DNA of 64,000 nucleotides. Source: Platanthera guangdongensis. Its lineage: Eukaryota; Streptophyta; Magnoliopsida; Asparagales; Orchidaceae. The notes below the pieces were generated by a model, which worked only from the letters and a program-made list of their open reading frames with translations, ran no database searches and was not told the origin of the DNA. The position numbers and the translations under genes are program-made. Every line of letters begins with the position of its first letter. The first letter of the stretch is position 1. Of this stretch, positions 53,427 to 63,954 are shown one piece after another. The stretch spans positions 244,761,447 through 244,825,446 of the forward strand of contig CM077158.1 in the NCBI GenBank assembly GCA_039583875.1. Reading direction: 5' to 3'.

Positions 53427-55070
53427 ATGTCAGACCATCAATCAGCAGAGAACCATGCTCCAAGTCCCAGTGAAGATCCTCTCTGGGAAGCCTTTGAGCA
53501 GTCGCGCCGTGAGAATGCTCAATAGTTCCAGGCTATCAACAAAGTTCTTCCTGCTATAACGCAGCGATTGGACGCTCATCCAGCGGCAGCTCCAGCTGCT
53601 CCATTCAACCCAACACCAACATCAGAGCATCAGCAAGCTTATTCTCAAGCTTGCCCGCCGTTCTTTCCTCCTTACACTCCAACCTTTCCGCAAGGGCCTG
53701 CAGCTCCTTTGCGAACTCAAGATGAAGAGTTTGCTGCTCGCCATAACTTCTTCCGGGAAGCAGCCCGGGGAAGTCCTGCTAGAGTTCTCAATTTTCAGGG
53801 AAGTCATCCCTACCCTTCAGCTCCTGCCCCTGCTCCTGCAGCAACTTTTCTTTGTTATCCTCCTGCTCCTTTTGCAGCTGCAGCTTATGCTCCTTTCTTT
53901 CCTTATGTTGTAGGAGAGCAAGAAGAACCATCACCATTCGCAGAGAATGTTCGCCATGAGCCAACTCCAGCAAACTTCAGAGAGCCTCGACTACCAATCT
54001 ACACTGGAGAGACTGATCCAGTAAAGCACCTCCAAGCTTTTGAATCGGTCGTTGCTCTCAAGACCCTTTCAGATGCAACCAAGTGCAAGCTCCTTGTCAC
54101 CTCTTTTGATGGGCAAGTGAGGGACTGGTTCTATGGCCTCTGTCCTCACTCCATCACTTCCTTTCTTGATCTTCGAAGGGAGTTTCTTCTCAGATTCTCT
54201 ACATCAACTAAGATAAAGGGCGGTCCTGAAGCCCACTTTGAGATCAAGCAGCGCGGAAATGAGACTTGGTCTCAGTTTGTTGATCGATTCCAAAGAGAGA
54301 TTTTGGACATCGAAGTTACTGATCAAGAAATGTACCGAGTGGCTCTTATCCACGGTCTCTGTGAAGGGCCTCTCAAATTTGAAGCCAACGTCCGTGCTCC
54401 AAGGACATATCAAGAGTTGATTGCTCTAGCCAACTCATATATTCGAGGTGAAAAGAGCAATCTAGGCTTCGTCTCCAAGCTTCTATCCGAGGAGGATCCC
54501 TCTCGCAAGCATCCTCCAAGGTCTCCTTGCAATCACTTCCCAACTCACTCAAAGAAGGAGAGAAGGATCCATCGCCATCGATACTCCTTCCCGAGTCGTG
54601 ATCATGCTCAAGATCCATTGCTGCCGCTAGCTCCGTCTTTGCAAACAGCAGCTGTTCAACAGCAGCAGGACGATGACTTGCATGAGTCTGATCTCGACGA
54701 CGTCGTGCAAGAAGTAATCCAGATCATGAAAGACAGGGCAAACTTCAAGAAGCCCTATCGACCAGCAGATTAAAGATCTAGGGGTTCAGAACCCTACTGC
54801 GAATTTCACAAAGAATCAGGCCATCGAACATAAGACTGCCGAGCATTCCGCCAGCTTGTGCAAAAGATGCTCCGGCTGGGCAAGATGCATGACCTGCTTC
54901 CTAAAGAAGAACGCACTGATCCAGCAACTTCAAAGGTCAAAGAACTTGCAGACGCTCCTTGCTCCTCAAGAGGGGTGAGCCAAGTCGAAGAGCTTCCTCT
55001 CCTCATTGTTAACCAAGACGTCGAATGCTTTGATGCCGATGACGAGGGCATGCTTGGAAGGCTATTGTAA
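53427..55070 (+). pseudogene. C gag
   Basis: ATG at 53427 (MSDHQSAENH) opens one frame with stops at 53523 (TAG), 54771 (TAA) and 54831 (TAA), ending at 55068. A Pro/Ala-rich N-terminal part is followed by the Tat-type capsid block: FREPRLPIYTGETDPVKHL, FDGQVRDWFYGL, LRREFLLRFS, ETWSQFVDRFQREI and a GLCEGPLKFE stretch. After the second stop a zinc-finger-like YCEFHKESGHRT and DCRAF motif appears, typical of Tat/Athila gag. It is the only protein gene of C. Three stops in 548 codons suggest it is not translated whole. Confidence 0.85.
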
Positions 55071-55796
55071 GCTAGCAAGGACACACAGTCCTCCAAAGCG
55101 ATGGACTTCACAGTCCTCCAGAGCTCCTTACAACCTTCAGGGGTTATCTCAACCCTTGCTCTCTCTCCCTTTCAAACATTTTCATTACAACACTTCTCAG
55201 TTTTCTTTACTTGCTTTCCAGCAAAGCTTTTATTCAGGGATCCCGTACTGACACAGTTCCCTTCTTGTGTTGCTCCTTCCTCTCTTCTCCCTCTCTAGCG
55301 ATCGTTACACCAATGAGATATCGCCGAGTCTAAAACGTTCCCTCCGTAGTTTGTTCTCGCACAACCACTACGACCACACATGGCGGGAGTATACCCATAT
55401 GTGCAGTGGGAGCAGTTCGATTGCGGGAATGGGCTTCAGACTTAGGATCCTAGCCGGCATCTGACACAGAGTGTGTGCTATGGGAGCCCCATGTGTTAGC
55501 TCTGTTGTGCGTCGTATAGGATACATTACGGTTAGGATGATCTTTGTTGGACAAGCAATGGTGATCAAGCGTAGCCTTGTCTCTTTGATCATACTTCAAC
55601 TGTGGTGGCCGAGCACTCTCCAGTATCCTCGATCCATGCCTTCTCGGGTTCGCAACTTCACTGATCAATACACAGACAAGCTAGGCCTCTTGGCACAACC
55701 CGTCTCGTTGATCAGTGATGTTTGTACCCAAGGCGAGAGAGCGCTCCTTCTAGCAGTCCTTCTCAGGATCTTTCTCTTGCTTTTCCATTTTGTTCC

Positions 55797-56104
55797 CTCC
55801 TTGACTATGCGCGGCCAGCACGCCTTGAGCAGGACCATACTCGGAATGATTTTCTCAGGCCAGTGATGCATAAGGCCCACGGGGAACACCTGTGGCAGCA
55901 TTCAACCTTCTTTAGTCATTTCGAATATGGACCTCCTTTTCTTTTTTCCCCTCCTTGAGGATGCGCGGCCAACCCGCTTTGGGTAGGACTAGACTCAGGA
56001 TGATTTTTTTGGGCAAGTGATGCATAAGTCCCACGGGGACACCTGTGGCAGCATTCAACCCTCTTTAGTCATTCTGAGTGTAGACCTCCTTTTCTCCCTT
56101 CCCT
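55797..56104 (+). repeat. 154-bp tandem duplication in C
   Basis: Two copies start CTCCTTGA-(C/G)-ATGCGCGGCC and share the GTGATGCATAAG and GACACCTGTGGCAGCATTCA blocks. They differ by scattered substitutions and small gaps. Confidence 0.75.
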
Positions 56105-56329
56105 CCTTTCACAGGTGAACAGGTTAATCCAACCTACCAAAAGGATTTCTAGCAATCACTTTGCTTATGCTCATCTCATATACTTTGCCTCCTCAGGCTC
56201 TATCATATGGAGATTCACAGTGCTACTCATTATTCTTGTCAAAGTCTAATGGCGTCAAACATTAATCGAATCATATCAACAGTTTTGGTATGATTCTGGT
56301 GCGGTTATCCTCGCGTCTTGTTTGCTTCT

Positions 56330-56880
56330 AATCTCTCTCCTCACAGAGGTTAGCAAACCCTTGCAAGCCTTCTCCACAGGTACTTGCAAGCTCCTTTCAT
56401 ATGCATATTGTCTGCTTCTAACTTTTCTCTTTGTAGAGAACAACAGACACCTGCAAACCTCATCCAGGTACTTGCAGTTTAAATCATTATTTTATCTCTG
56501 CTGCTCACTCTTCACTTTGCAGTGGTTAGCAGACATCTGCAAGTCATATTCAGGTGCTTGCAGCTTATCTTTATATACAATATCTGCCTCTAACTCTCTC
56601 CTTGTAGAGGTCACCGACACTTGCAAGCTCCATTCAGTTACTTGCAAGTTACTTTCATGCACTATGCGTACTCTTAACTCTTCTCTTGCAGAGACCACCA
56701 AAGATTTGCAAGTTCCTTCCAGGTACTTGTAACTCAATTTTCTGTCCTTGTATACTCCTTTCCCTTCTCTTTTTGCAGAGAATAACAGGTGCTTGCAAGC
56801 CTCTATCAGGTACTTGCAAGTTATTATGCCTTTCTGTTTTCCCTCACTTTTGTTTTGCAGAACTTAACGGAAGACACGCC
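56330..56880 (+). repeat. About 95-bp degenerate tandem repeats in C, splice-site-like
   Basis: Six or so units, each with a pyrimidine tract ending in TTGTAGAG or TTTGCAGAG, then 30-40 bp with GACAC-TGCAAG, then CAGGTACTTGCAAG. The order acceptor-like, short block, donor-like repeats down the array. CTTGCAAG is itself a palindrome. Confidence 0.6.
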
Positions 56881-57536
56881 TTCTTCGTTTTGCAAAAGCA
56901 AACTCAGGTACACACTCAATGTACCACCCATACGTGCTTACCCTTAATTTTCCTCTTGCGGGAAAATAGACAGGAAACACCAAGCTTGTGAGGAGAGACT
57001 TCAGGTTCTATCTCTCCATGCCTTCTCTTCTCTTTCCATTGGGGTGGATCACGATTTTCGTGGGTCTCCAACTTTTTCGAAGTTCCCTTCGGAACTTAAA
57101 AAGTGCGGGGATTATGTAAACTCAGAAATCGGCGATCCTTCCCAAGGTGGCCAGCTGGCTAGTCGCGACCCTTAAATTCTCCCTTTCGATCGCAATAAGT
57201 CCCAGCGTAGGCGGACAGTTTTCCCTGTCCTCCTAGGTTTCCTAGCAACCGCGTGCCCTGCGGGACGGCGGGCTATTCCCATAGCTCACACTCGCGGGAC
57301 ATACGGTTAGATCCGCTAATCGTGCAGTGCTTTTCCTTGCAGGAGTCCGCCAACAGCACCACAGGGAGCTACCTCCTAGTCAGCCCAAGGGGCGGCGGTC
57401 TCCTGCCGCCGTCCGTCGAGGTCGCCCACCAGGGGTGGCCTCCCTACTGCCCGAGGGGCGGCGGCCTCCTACCGCCGTCCGCCGAGGCCGCCCACCCGGG
57501 GCGGCCTCTGCCCGACAGCTGGGCGGACTCCTCCCG

Positions 57537-58392
57537 GAGTCCGCTCGGGCCGCCCGCTAGGGGGCGGCCCCGGCATCCGCCGGGCAGACTCCACCCGGAG
57601 TCCGCCCAGGCCGCCCGCTAGGGGGCGGCCCCGGCATCCGCCGGGCGGACTCCACCCGGAGTCCGCCCAGGCCGCCCGCTAGGGGGCGGCCCCGGCATCC
57701 GCCGGGCGGACTCCTCCCGGAGTCCGCCCAGGCCGCCCGCTAGGGGGTGGCCCTGGCATCCGCCGGGCGGACTCCTCCCGGAGTCTGCCCAGGCCGCCCG
57801 CTACGGGGCGGCTCCGGCATCCGCCGGGCGGACTCCACCCGGAGTCCTCCCAGGCCGCCCGCTAGGGGGCGGCCCCGGCATCCGCTGGGCGGACTCCACC
57901 CGGAGTCCGCCCAGGCCGCCCACTAGGGGGCGGCCCCGGCATCCGCCGGGCGGACTCCACCCGGAGTCCGCCCAGGCCGCCCGCTAGGGGGCGGCCCCGA
58001 CATCCGCCGCCGCCCGCTAGGGGGCGGCCCCGGCATCCGCCGGGCGGACTCCTCCCGGAGTCCGCCCGGGTCGCCCGCTAGGGGGCGGCCCCGACATCCG
58101 CCGGGCGGACTCCTCTCGGAGTCCGCCCAGGCCTCCCGCTAGGGGGCGGCCCCGGCATCCGCCGGGCGGACTCCACCCGGAGTCCGCCCAGGCCGCCCGC
58201 TAGGGGGCGGCCCCGGCATCCGCCGGGCGGACTCCACCCGGAGTCCTCCCAGGCCGCCCGCTAGGGGGAGGCCTCCGGCCTGCCGGGCGGACTCCACCCG
58301 GAGTCCTCCCAGGCCGCCTGCTCGGGGGCGGCCTCCGGCCTGCCAGGCGGACTCCTCCCGGAGTCCACCCAGGCCGCCCGCAAGGGGGCCTC
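57537..58392. repeat. 61-bp triple-hairpin satellite, C 3' LTR
   Basis: About 14 units of the same 61-bp monomer; one partial unit at about 58000-58015 breaks the phase. Unit number differs from the 5' LTR. Confidence 0.9.
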
Positions 58393-58524
58393 CAGTTCTC
58401 TCCAGGGCCTCCTGCAGGTTGCTTCGCTCAACAATGGCAGACACAAAGTTCCAGTCCGCGGAGTCCGCGCAGGTCGTCATGCTGATGTCACTGGGCCCCG
58501 CTTCTTGAAGAACTTCCCTGGGCC

Positions 58525-58533
58525 TATAAATAG
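58525..58533 (+). promoter_or_regulatory. TATA box of C 3' LTR
   Basis: TATAAATAG, the counterpart of 52605. Confidence 0.65.
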
Positions 58534-59267
58534 GCCCTGGTGCCTCTCATTCAAGGATCCTAGAGGTGGAGACAATTCTTGACAGCAGACCCTGCGGACT
58601 TCGTTTTCCAGTCCGCACAGTCCGTCATCACCCTTCCAGCAAGCTCTGGGGACTCAGTTTCCTGTCTGCGCAGTCCTCCATAGCTCTTCCAGCAGCTTGC
58701 CAGCAGACTCTGCAGACTTAGTTTCGCAGTCCTCCAGCAGCTGGCAGACTCTTTTACTTGATCTCTGGCAGCTTCTCCTCTCTACTTTCTGGCAATTTCT
58801 TCTCCCTTAGCCGCCAGCTTCTCCTTGTACCCCTTTAGTGATTTGTTGTAAAGGTGTACTTGTAAGCTTGTAATCTCTAGCTATTAATCAAAGGAAAGCC
58901 CGTCGCAGGAGTGGCATTTAGGCCACGACGGGAGAAGTGTGTTGTTGCCGCTGCTAGCGGCCCCCTCTTCTCTTCTCTGCTTAGCAAGCCTTGCTCCTCT
59001 GCTCAGCAAGCCTTGCCCTCAGCTCAGCTCAGCTCTTCTCGGCAACCAACCTGCAAGTGCAACCGTTGCGGTTACTGTCTGCTCGACCGCTCCTGGTCTC
59101 CCTCTTCTTCCTCTCTTGATCAACCCTCTCTGTTGATCAAGGGTCGCCTCTTCTCTCAAGCCTCTCCCCTACCCCTGCAACCTTCTCCTTCCTCCTCACC
59201 TAGCCTGTGAGGCCAAACACCCCCTCGGTGATAGTTGTGCCCCCGGTGCCGTTTTCGTGCATCAACA

Positions 59268-60767
59268 ACGGTCAGGCTCCAAAAAGATCTTCAAGGGTAA
59301 CGATCTTCTTTCTTGGACATGTGAAGTCCTTATTTAGCATATGCATGGATTTCCCCCACCAAAAGGTGGAATATTTAGGGATTTCCATTGGGTTGATTCT
59401 TGATATCCCTAAGAGGTCTTGCATATAGATCCGGAAATATGTAGTACGGTATATGCATACTATGTGAATCCCATCTGGACAGGTTGGTCTAGATTGGTGA
59501 TGTTTTATTTTGCGCACCGAAGAAGACTTCGCATATAAACGAGTATTTTGTGGAGTCGGTGGCTTGTGCCTGTGAAATGGAGTAGCAAGAAGTACTGGAG
59601 TGGAATTCCAGGAAAATACCCTCAAAGTACATGTGATGTATGCTATGAAAGTCCAGTGTTTCTGGCACTGCAGGTGGCTGCAGGGATTTCTGGATGGTTA
59701 GTCCAGTTATGGTTAGGGTTGGGGACGGAAAAAGAGTTCTGTCGCTAGATGCCGTACGATAGTGATTGTTGCTGGCGATAGCTACTAGCTAACCTGTGAT
59801 TGTGAAGCCCGTCCTTGGTGGACAGTGTGGCTATTATGAGTTATGATCTCTTAAAAAGGCTTTGTGCCGAACAGACAAGGGAGAAGCTGACCCGCATCAG
59901 TTGTGGCGATTTGAGCAACGGGTATGGCTGACCTGTCTCCGCATTATGGTTGTCAACTTGAGTTGCCCGAGTGACTGGGCATTCCTTGTAACACATAATG
60001 AGAGTCTTAGGCCTGCGCGCCATTAAGACTAAAGTCTCCGGCTGTAGGCCGTGGAGCGCAATGTTCAAGGTTGTCGTTTAGAATGGTGGTGGGGCCTGAT
60101 ACTTCGGCACACCAGATATGTGCCCTGAGTGTACAGAACGTTTGGCCGCTAAGGCATTCGTTTGTGATATGTTGAACTGTGCGTGAGTGCATGTCCTTGT
60201 TATATATCTGCTTGTGAAATGCTATGACTGCAGGGAAGGAATATCGTTGCCCCAGGTAAGGGGTATAATCGTTATAAATTGGTCAGGTGAATGTTGAACG
60301 TTGTTTTGTTTGTCATCGTTGCGGTGGATTGTTCCCGTGCAGGTGCAGGAGAGCCGAGCGAAAAAAAATAGTGGGCTGAAGCACTTGCTATTATTGTTGA
60401 TGCTGCTGTGCTGGCCCTCGAAGGCCAAAGAATGGAATGCTTTGTAACTTTAATGTGTGGTCGGCCTGCGTGCCTATGTATGTAATCCACACGTATGAAG
60501 AAAATCTGTAAGGCCTTAAGGCCAAACATTTTGTGTATTTTGAAGACATTCCTTGTAGATATATAAATGTGGTTCTTTATATAGTGGACATTCATAATAG
60601 CTGAGTTCAAACTTAACCCCTAATGCCTCTGCTAGAATGCTCTGAGTTAGGATGCGTGGTTTGGTCTTTGATATTAACATGTAACCTCACCATCTGTTTG
60701 TGGCATATAGTGTGGGTCCCTGTCCAGACCCTCTATTATATGTCATGTAACGGATGGAGGTGTTACA
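59268..60767 (+). repeat. A 3' LTR, second part
   Basis: Colinear with about 9798-11294, including the GACAGGTTGGTCT block and the inverted-repeat cluster (60370-60530). Ends GTTACA, then TSD TAAGG. The short-ORF start codon is lost at 59272. No gene. Confidence 0.88.
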
Positions 60768-60772
60768 TAAGG
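60768..60772. repeat. TSD of element A, right copy (TAAGG)
   Basis: Matches 4608-4612. D's LTR resumes after it with GGTGGGTTCG. Confidence 0.85.
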
Positions 60773-61256
60773 GGTGGGTTCGTTATAATTGGTTCAGCAA
60801 AATGCTGATTGTTGCTTTATTAGCCACATTTTGGTGGGCTATTTTGTGCAGGTGTTGGAGATCCAAGTGAAAAATAGCGGGCTGAAGCCCATGCGCTGCA
60901 ATTGGCTGGCCCATTAAGTCCCAAAAGTGAACATTTATTGTTTTCATGTGTGGCCGGCCTGCGTGCCGATATATGAAACCACTTTGTATTAAATGAAACA
61001 GTTGTAATAAGGCTACGGCCGAAACATGTGTTATGTGTACACTCTTTTGTCATTCCTTTTTGTGTAGTGGACATTCTTGGTTTGTGTAGGTTCTTAACTC
61101 AAAATACTTCGGCTAGAATGCTCTGAGATAAGGTGCGTGTATAATTGAACTTGAATTTGGAAAAAACTTGTAATCTCCTTACATGTCTGTAGTATATGGC
61201 GTCGGGCCCCGGCCGGACCTTCTGTCATATACTATATGACTGATGGGGGCGTTACA
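60773..61256 (+). repeat. D LTR, right part
   Basis: Continues D's LTR. It has the inverted repeats GGGCT-GA-AGCCC (about 60880) and GGCCGGCC (about 60951) and ends GTTACA. Related to the last 480 bp of the A and E LTRs but clearly diverged. Confidence 0.8.
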
Positions 61257-61260
61257 AAAT

Positions 61261-61272
61261 TGGTATCAGATT
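61261..61272 (+). promoter_or_regulatory. D primer-binding site
   Basis: TGGTATCAGATT follows the LTR end by 4 bases and matches the initiator Met tRNA complement. Confidence 0.8.
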
Positions 61273-61483
61273 CCGTTCTCGATCTTTCTTATTTGGATTT
61301 GTGGTCAAATTCTTTTAAGTGGTGGTGAGCACGTGTATGTGCGCTACCGTTATAACACTAATGAACTCATAAATGTCCACTTAGGAATGAAAATACACAT
61401 GTTTGTGGAACTGGTATGTTCCTGTGATTACTTTTGGCAATATTTGTAGTTGCTTGTTTGTGTGATTCACATTGTAGGCAACT

Positions 61484-61920
61484 AGAAGTGGTGCGGGCAG
61501 CAAGAACCCCAGTGCAAGGTGGAGAGTAGTGCACCAAATGAGGTGCCAACACCTCCTCCTTCGGTGGAAACTATACGGTTGGTTACTGAAGCCGTGTTAG
61601 CAATGATTAATGCACAACTGGGGGGGTCAGAGATAACCTCCTATTCCTGTGATGGCTGAGGGACCGGTTGGCCTGCTGGAGAGCGTAGCGGTGCGACAAG
61701 TGGTCGTTGAGCCAGTGTACGCAAGGCGAGCGACGAAAAAGCAACTGAAACATGTAATGAGTTTCAATCCCCCGGTGTTTCTGGGTACTGGAACCCCTAC
61801 ACAGGCCGAAGATTGGCTCTCAAGAATGAAGAGAGTCCTGATGGTAACTGAAATGAAGAGTGGCAAAAGTCACCATGACTACCTTCTTGCTGGATGGTGA
61901 GGCAAGATTATGGTGGGATG
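61484..61920 (+). pseudogene. D gag, N-terminal fragment
   Basis: A frame with ATG at 61652 reads SFNPPVFLGTGTPTQAEDWLSRMK, the chromovirus capsid start seen also in A. A one-base shift at about 61865 changes frame; the other frame then reads TTFLLDGEARLWWD, the capsid block. The sequence stops in the middle of this block where E's LTR begins. The upstream part, with VPTPPPS, aligns with A's gag start. Confidence 0.8.
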
Positions 61921-61985
61921 TGTAACGCCCTGAAACTCAAAAGAGCGACGGGGGACGTTTTGGGCCAATTTTGGGTTCTGGCAGT

Positions 61986-62592
61986 AGGCACACGGCCTGG
62001 GACACGGGCGTGTCCCAGGGCGTGTCAGACTGGGTTCGACGTTTTGGTCGAGTGTCTGACGATTTTGGAGTCCGCGATCGTCGAGCAGAGAACACGGCCT
62101 GCGACAGGGGCGTGTCACATGGCGTGTCAAGGCCGTGTCGACGATCGGCCAAGGGGGTCGACGAATTTCGCTCAATGATATGTCGAGACATGGTATACGG
62201 CCTACGACATGGGCGTGTCGACTCGACGATGTGTCGAGACAAGGCATACGGCGTAGGCCACGGGCGTGTCCAAGGCCGTGTCGTCAGGTCGACGATATTC
62301 GCTCGACGAAGTGTCGAGTGTCGAGACCGTGGACACGGCCTGGAGCCCAGGCGTGTTGAGGTGACACGAGCAAGGACACAGGCGTGTCCTAGAACCCGTG
62401 CAGTGCTCGGTTTGTTTTCGGGGAAAAACGATGGGGGTACACGGCCGGCCACACGGCCGTGTCAGGTAGAACACGGGCGTGTCAGGTCGAACACGGGCGT
62501 GTTCAATACCCATGTGGTGTTCCAGGCGCGTCGATTTTGATGGCGAATGATGTACACGACCCTGGACACGGGCGTGTGATAGGCCGTGTGCG
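61986..62592. repeat. ACACGG-CGTGT repeat array in E LTR
   Basis: About a dozen copies of ACACGG(C/G)C, GGGCGTGTC and perfect ACACGGCCGTGT-type palindromes alternate, mixed with TCGACGA motifs like those of SIRE-1. It is GC-rich relative to the flanks. Overlapping frames on both strands are by-products. Confidence 0.75.
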
Positions 62593-62877
62593 GTCCAGAT
62601 TGGGCATTTCAGTCCCGAATCAAAGCCGTTCTTTTCTTTAATTGATGATCCAATGACTGGGGGTTGTTCCTGTAGGGATATACCCGGGATTGGGCCTTAG
62701 AAACCCTCACTTTTCTTAAGTTGTTATCTTTCTAAAGCTTAGAGAGAGAGGAGAGCCAAAGAAGGAAGAAGAAGCTAGATTCGGCCATTGGAGGAGCTTC
62801 GAAGCTCCAAATCGCGAGTCGACTCCGGATCCACGGAGGCAAAGCTAGTGCGGTGCTTTTCATCCGTGTACTTTTCC

Positions 62878-62976
62878 ATGGCGCCAAAGAAGAACGCAAG
62901 GGTAACGATTCTCTTCTTGAGCATGAGTAGCTCTCCTTCTTTGCATAGGAATCCCGCTCTCGCGAGTTTGCGGTGA
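62878..62976 (+). other. Short ORF in E LTR (32 codons), shared with A and D
   Basis: TTCCATGGCGCC gives a good start context; the frame reads MAPKKNARVTILFLS and continues to a TGA at 62974. It is the clearest copy of the LTR short ORF. A GTAACG donor-like sequence overlaps the Arg-Val-Thr codons. Confidence 0.45.
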
Positions 62977-63808
62977 GTTGGAGGCGTTCCTTCGGGTAGA
63001 TATGTGAAGTCCCCGTTGTTTAGAGTCCGTAAGCGAGAACGGACATAGGCATGATGTGTGAAGCCTACCCGGACATGTTGGTCTGGATCGGTGATGTTGC
63101 ATTGCATAAATGCCGGAGAAGACTCCGTGCTATTGGTTGTTTCTCGGGTTTTCTACACGGTAGATTGCAACAGGGAGCCTTGGGGATTAACCCAAAGGTG
63201 CACCCGAAAACCTGGGCGGATGCGTGATCTTGCCAACTTGGTCTCCTGAGAGCCAACTTGAACATAACCGGGTTATGTGAATTCTGATGGAAATGGGACT
63301 CGGTAGAAGTTTGACCCGCGCAAATGGCTTAAATTGTCATTGCGATGTGAGCACGGGTTAGATGGAACCATACCCGTTCTATGTCGTTCGGTTAAAGATA
63401 CCTAAGGGTACATGGCACTTGTCGTTGGCATAGATTAGGGTCTTCGACGCTCAATGGCTTAAATTGTCGTGACCCAGGCCAAGAAGACAAAATGCTCATA
63501 GGTTTGGTCGTCAAAGTGGCGGTGGTGAGTCCGGAATGTCCATGGCTTTAATTAACGTAACATCGACCGGTTCACCGAGAATGTGCCCTGAGAGCACGGG
63601 GCGGGTGGTTGTGCGAGCCAATGTCTGTGATGTAATGAATATTGTTATATATTGCTCTCTTATGATAATGAAATGCAGGGAAGGAGCATCGCCGCCCCGA
63701 GTTGGGGGCGGGATCGTTATAATTTGGTCAGCATTGCTGACCGTTGCCTTGTTTTGCCACCGTGTGGTGGTTTGTTGCTTGCAGGTGCTGCTGGACCAAG
63801 CAGTAAAT

Positions 63809-63954
63809 AGCGGGCTAAAGCCCATGTGCGAAACCGGCCCTCGAAGGCCTAATTGGAAGTGTTTACTGTTTTTATTCATGTATGACCGGCCTGCGTGTCG
63901 AGGTTTGTAAAACATGTAATATCAAGTGAACTATTTTGTAAGGCCTTAAGGCTT
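63809..63954 (+). repeat. Inverted-repeat cluster in E LTR
   Basis: Contains GGGCT-AA-AGCCC, GGCC-CTCGA-AGGCC, CGGCCTGCGTGTCG and AAGGCCTTAAGGCTT in the order seen in A and D. An acceptor-like TTGCTTGCAGG lies just upstream (63773-63783). Confidence 0.55.

Larger units (their letters stand above)
55071..57114 (+). other. C non-coding internal region
   Basis: No pol domain is found on either strand. It contains a two-copy tandem repeat of about 154 bp (55797-56104) and an array of about 95-bp units (56330-56880). The end shows a small hairpin (AGTTCC, CTTC loop, GGAACT) next to a purine-rich AAAAAGTGCGGGGA, a likely polypurine tract. Repeats upstream of the 3' LTR are known in Tat elements. 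Confidence 0.7.
51735..59267 (+). mobile_element. Element C: gag-only Tat-type LTR element (LARD-like), 5' truncated
   Basis: Two related LTR segments flank a gag gene and 2 kb of non-coding sequence; no protease, RT or integrase is found, so it is non-autonomous. Both LTR ends read TTTCGTGCATCAACA (53347, 59267). The gag resembles Tat lineage gag. After C, A's LTR resumes with ACGGT, and A's other LTR has ACGGT at the same point (9798-9802), so ACGGT is the likely target. The left copy is gone together with about 0.5 kb of A's LTR and the first about 0.4 kb of C's 5' LTR, by a later deletion. Confidence 0.75.
57115..59267 (+). repeat. C 3' LTR
   Basis: Start placed at TGTAAACTCAG after the purine tract; TTATG a few bases earlier is possible. 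It ends GCATCAACA. The first 420 bp are absent from the 5' LTR. The satellite is at 57537-58392 and the TATA box at 58525-58533. The rest matches 52450-53347 with scattered substitutions. Confidence 0.75.
4613..60767 (+). mobile_element. Chromovirus A (Tekay-like Ty3/gypsy), about 8.7 kb expanded to 56 kb
   Basis: A starts TGTAACACCCC and ends GTTACA, with TSD TAAGG. Removing B, the solo LTR, SIRE-1, SIRE-2 with SIRE-3, and C leaves about 8.7 kb: 5' LTR, Met-tRNA primer site, gag with one zinc knuckle, protease, RT, RNase H, integrase, a C-terminal chromodomain-like module and 3' LTR. That order, with the chromodomain-like tail, defines a chromovirus; the Tekay subgroup is inferred. Many stops and several frameshifts show it is long dead. 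Each nested insert is placed by the exact resumption of A's reading frame or LTR. Confidence 0.9.
3250..61920 (+). mobile_element. Chromovirus D (Tekay-like Ty3/gypsy), split by element A
   Basis: D is seen as an LTR in two pieces (3250-4612 and 60773-61256) followed by a primer site and a gag fragment that ends where element E begins. Its start, TGTAACAC, resembles that of A, and its second half is colinear with the LTRs of A and E. Assignment to the Tekay group of chromoviruses is by similarity to A, which has a readable pol. No TSD for D can be checked because its right end is outside the window, so its left boundary rests on the LTR-like start and on the break in Tat-1 gag. Confidence 0.7.

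Noticed and set aside
55471..55866. 131-codon plus-strand frame in C as possible extra gene
   Set aside because: No domain recognised, opposing frames of similar length on the other strand, and it overlaps the start of the 154-bp duplication.
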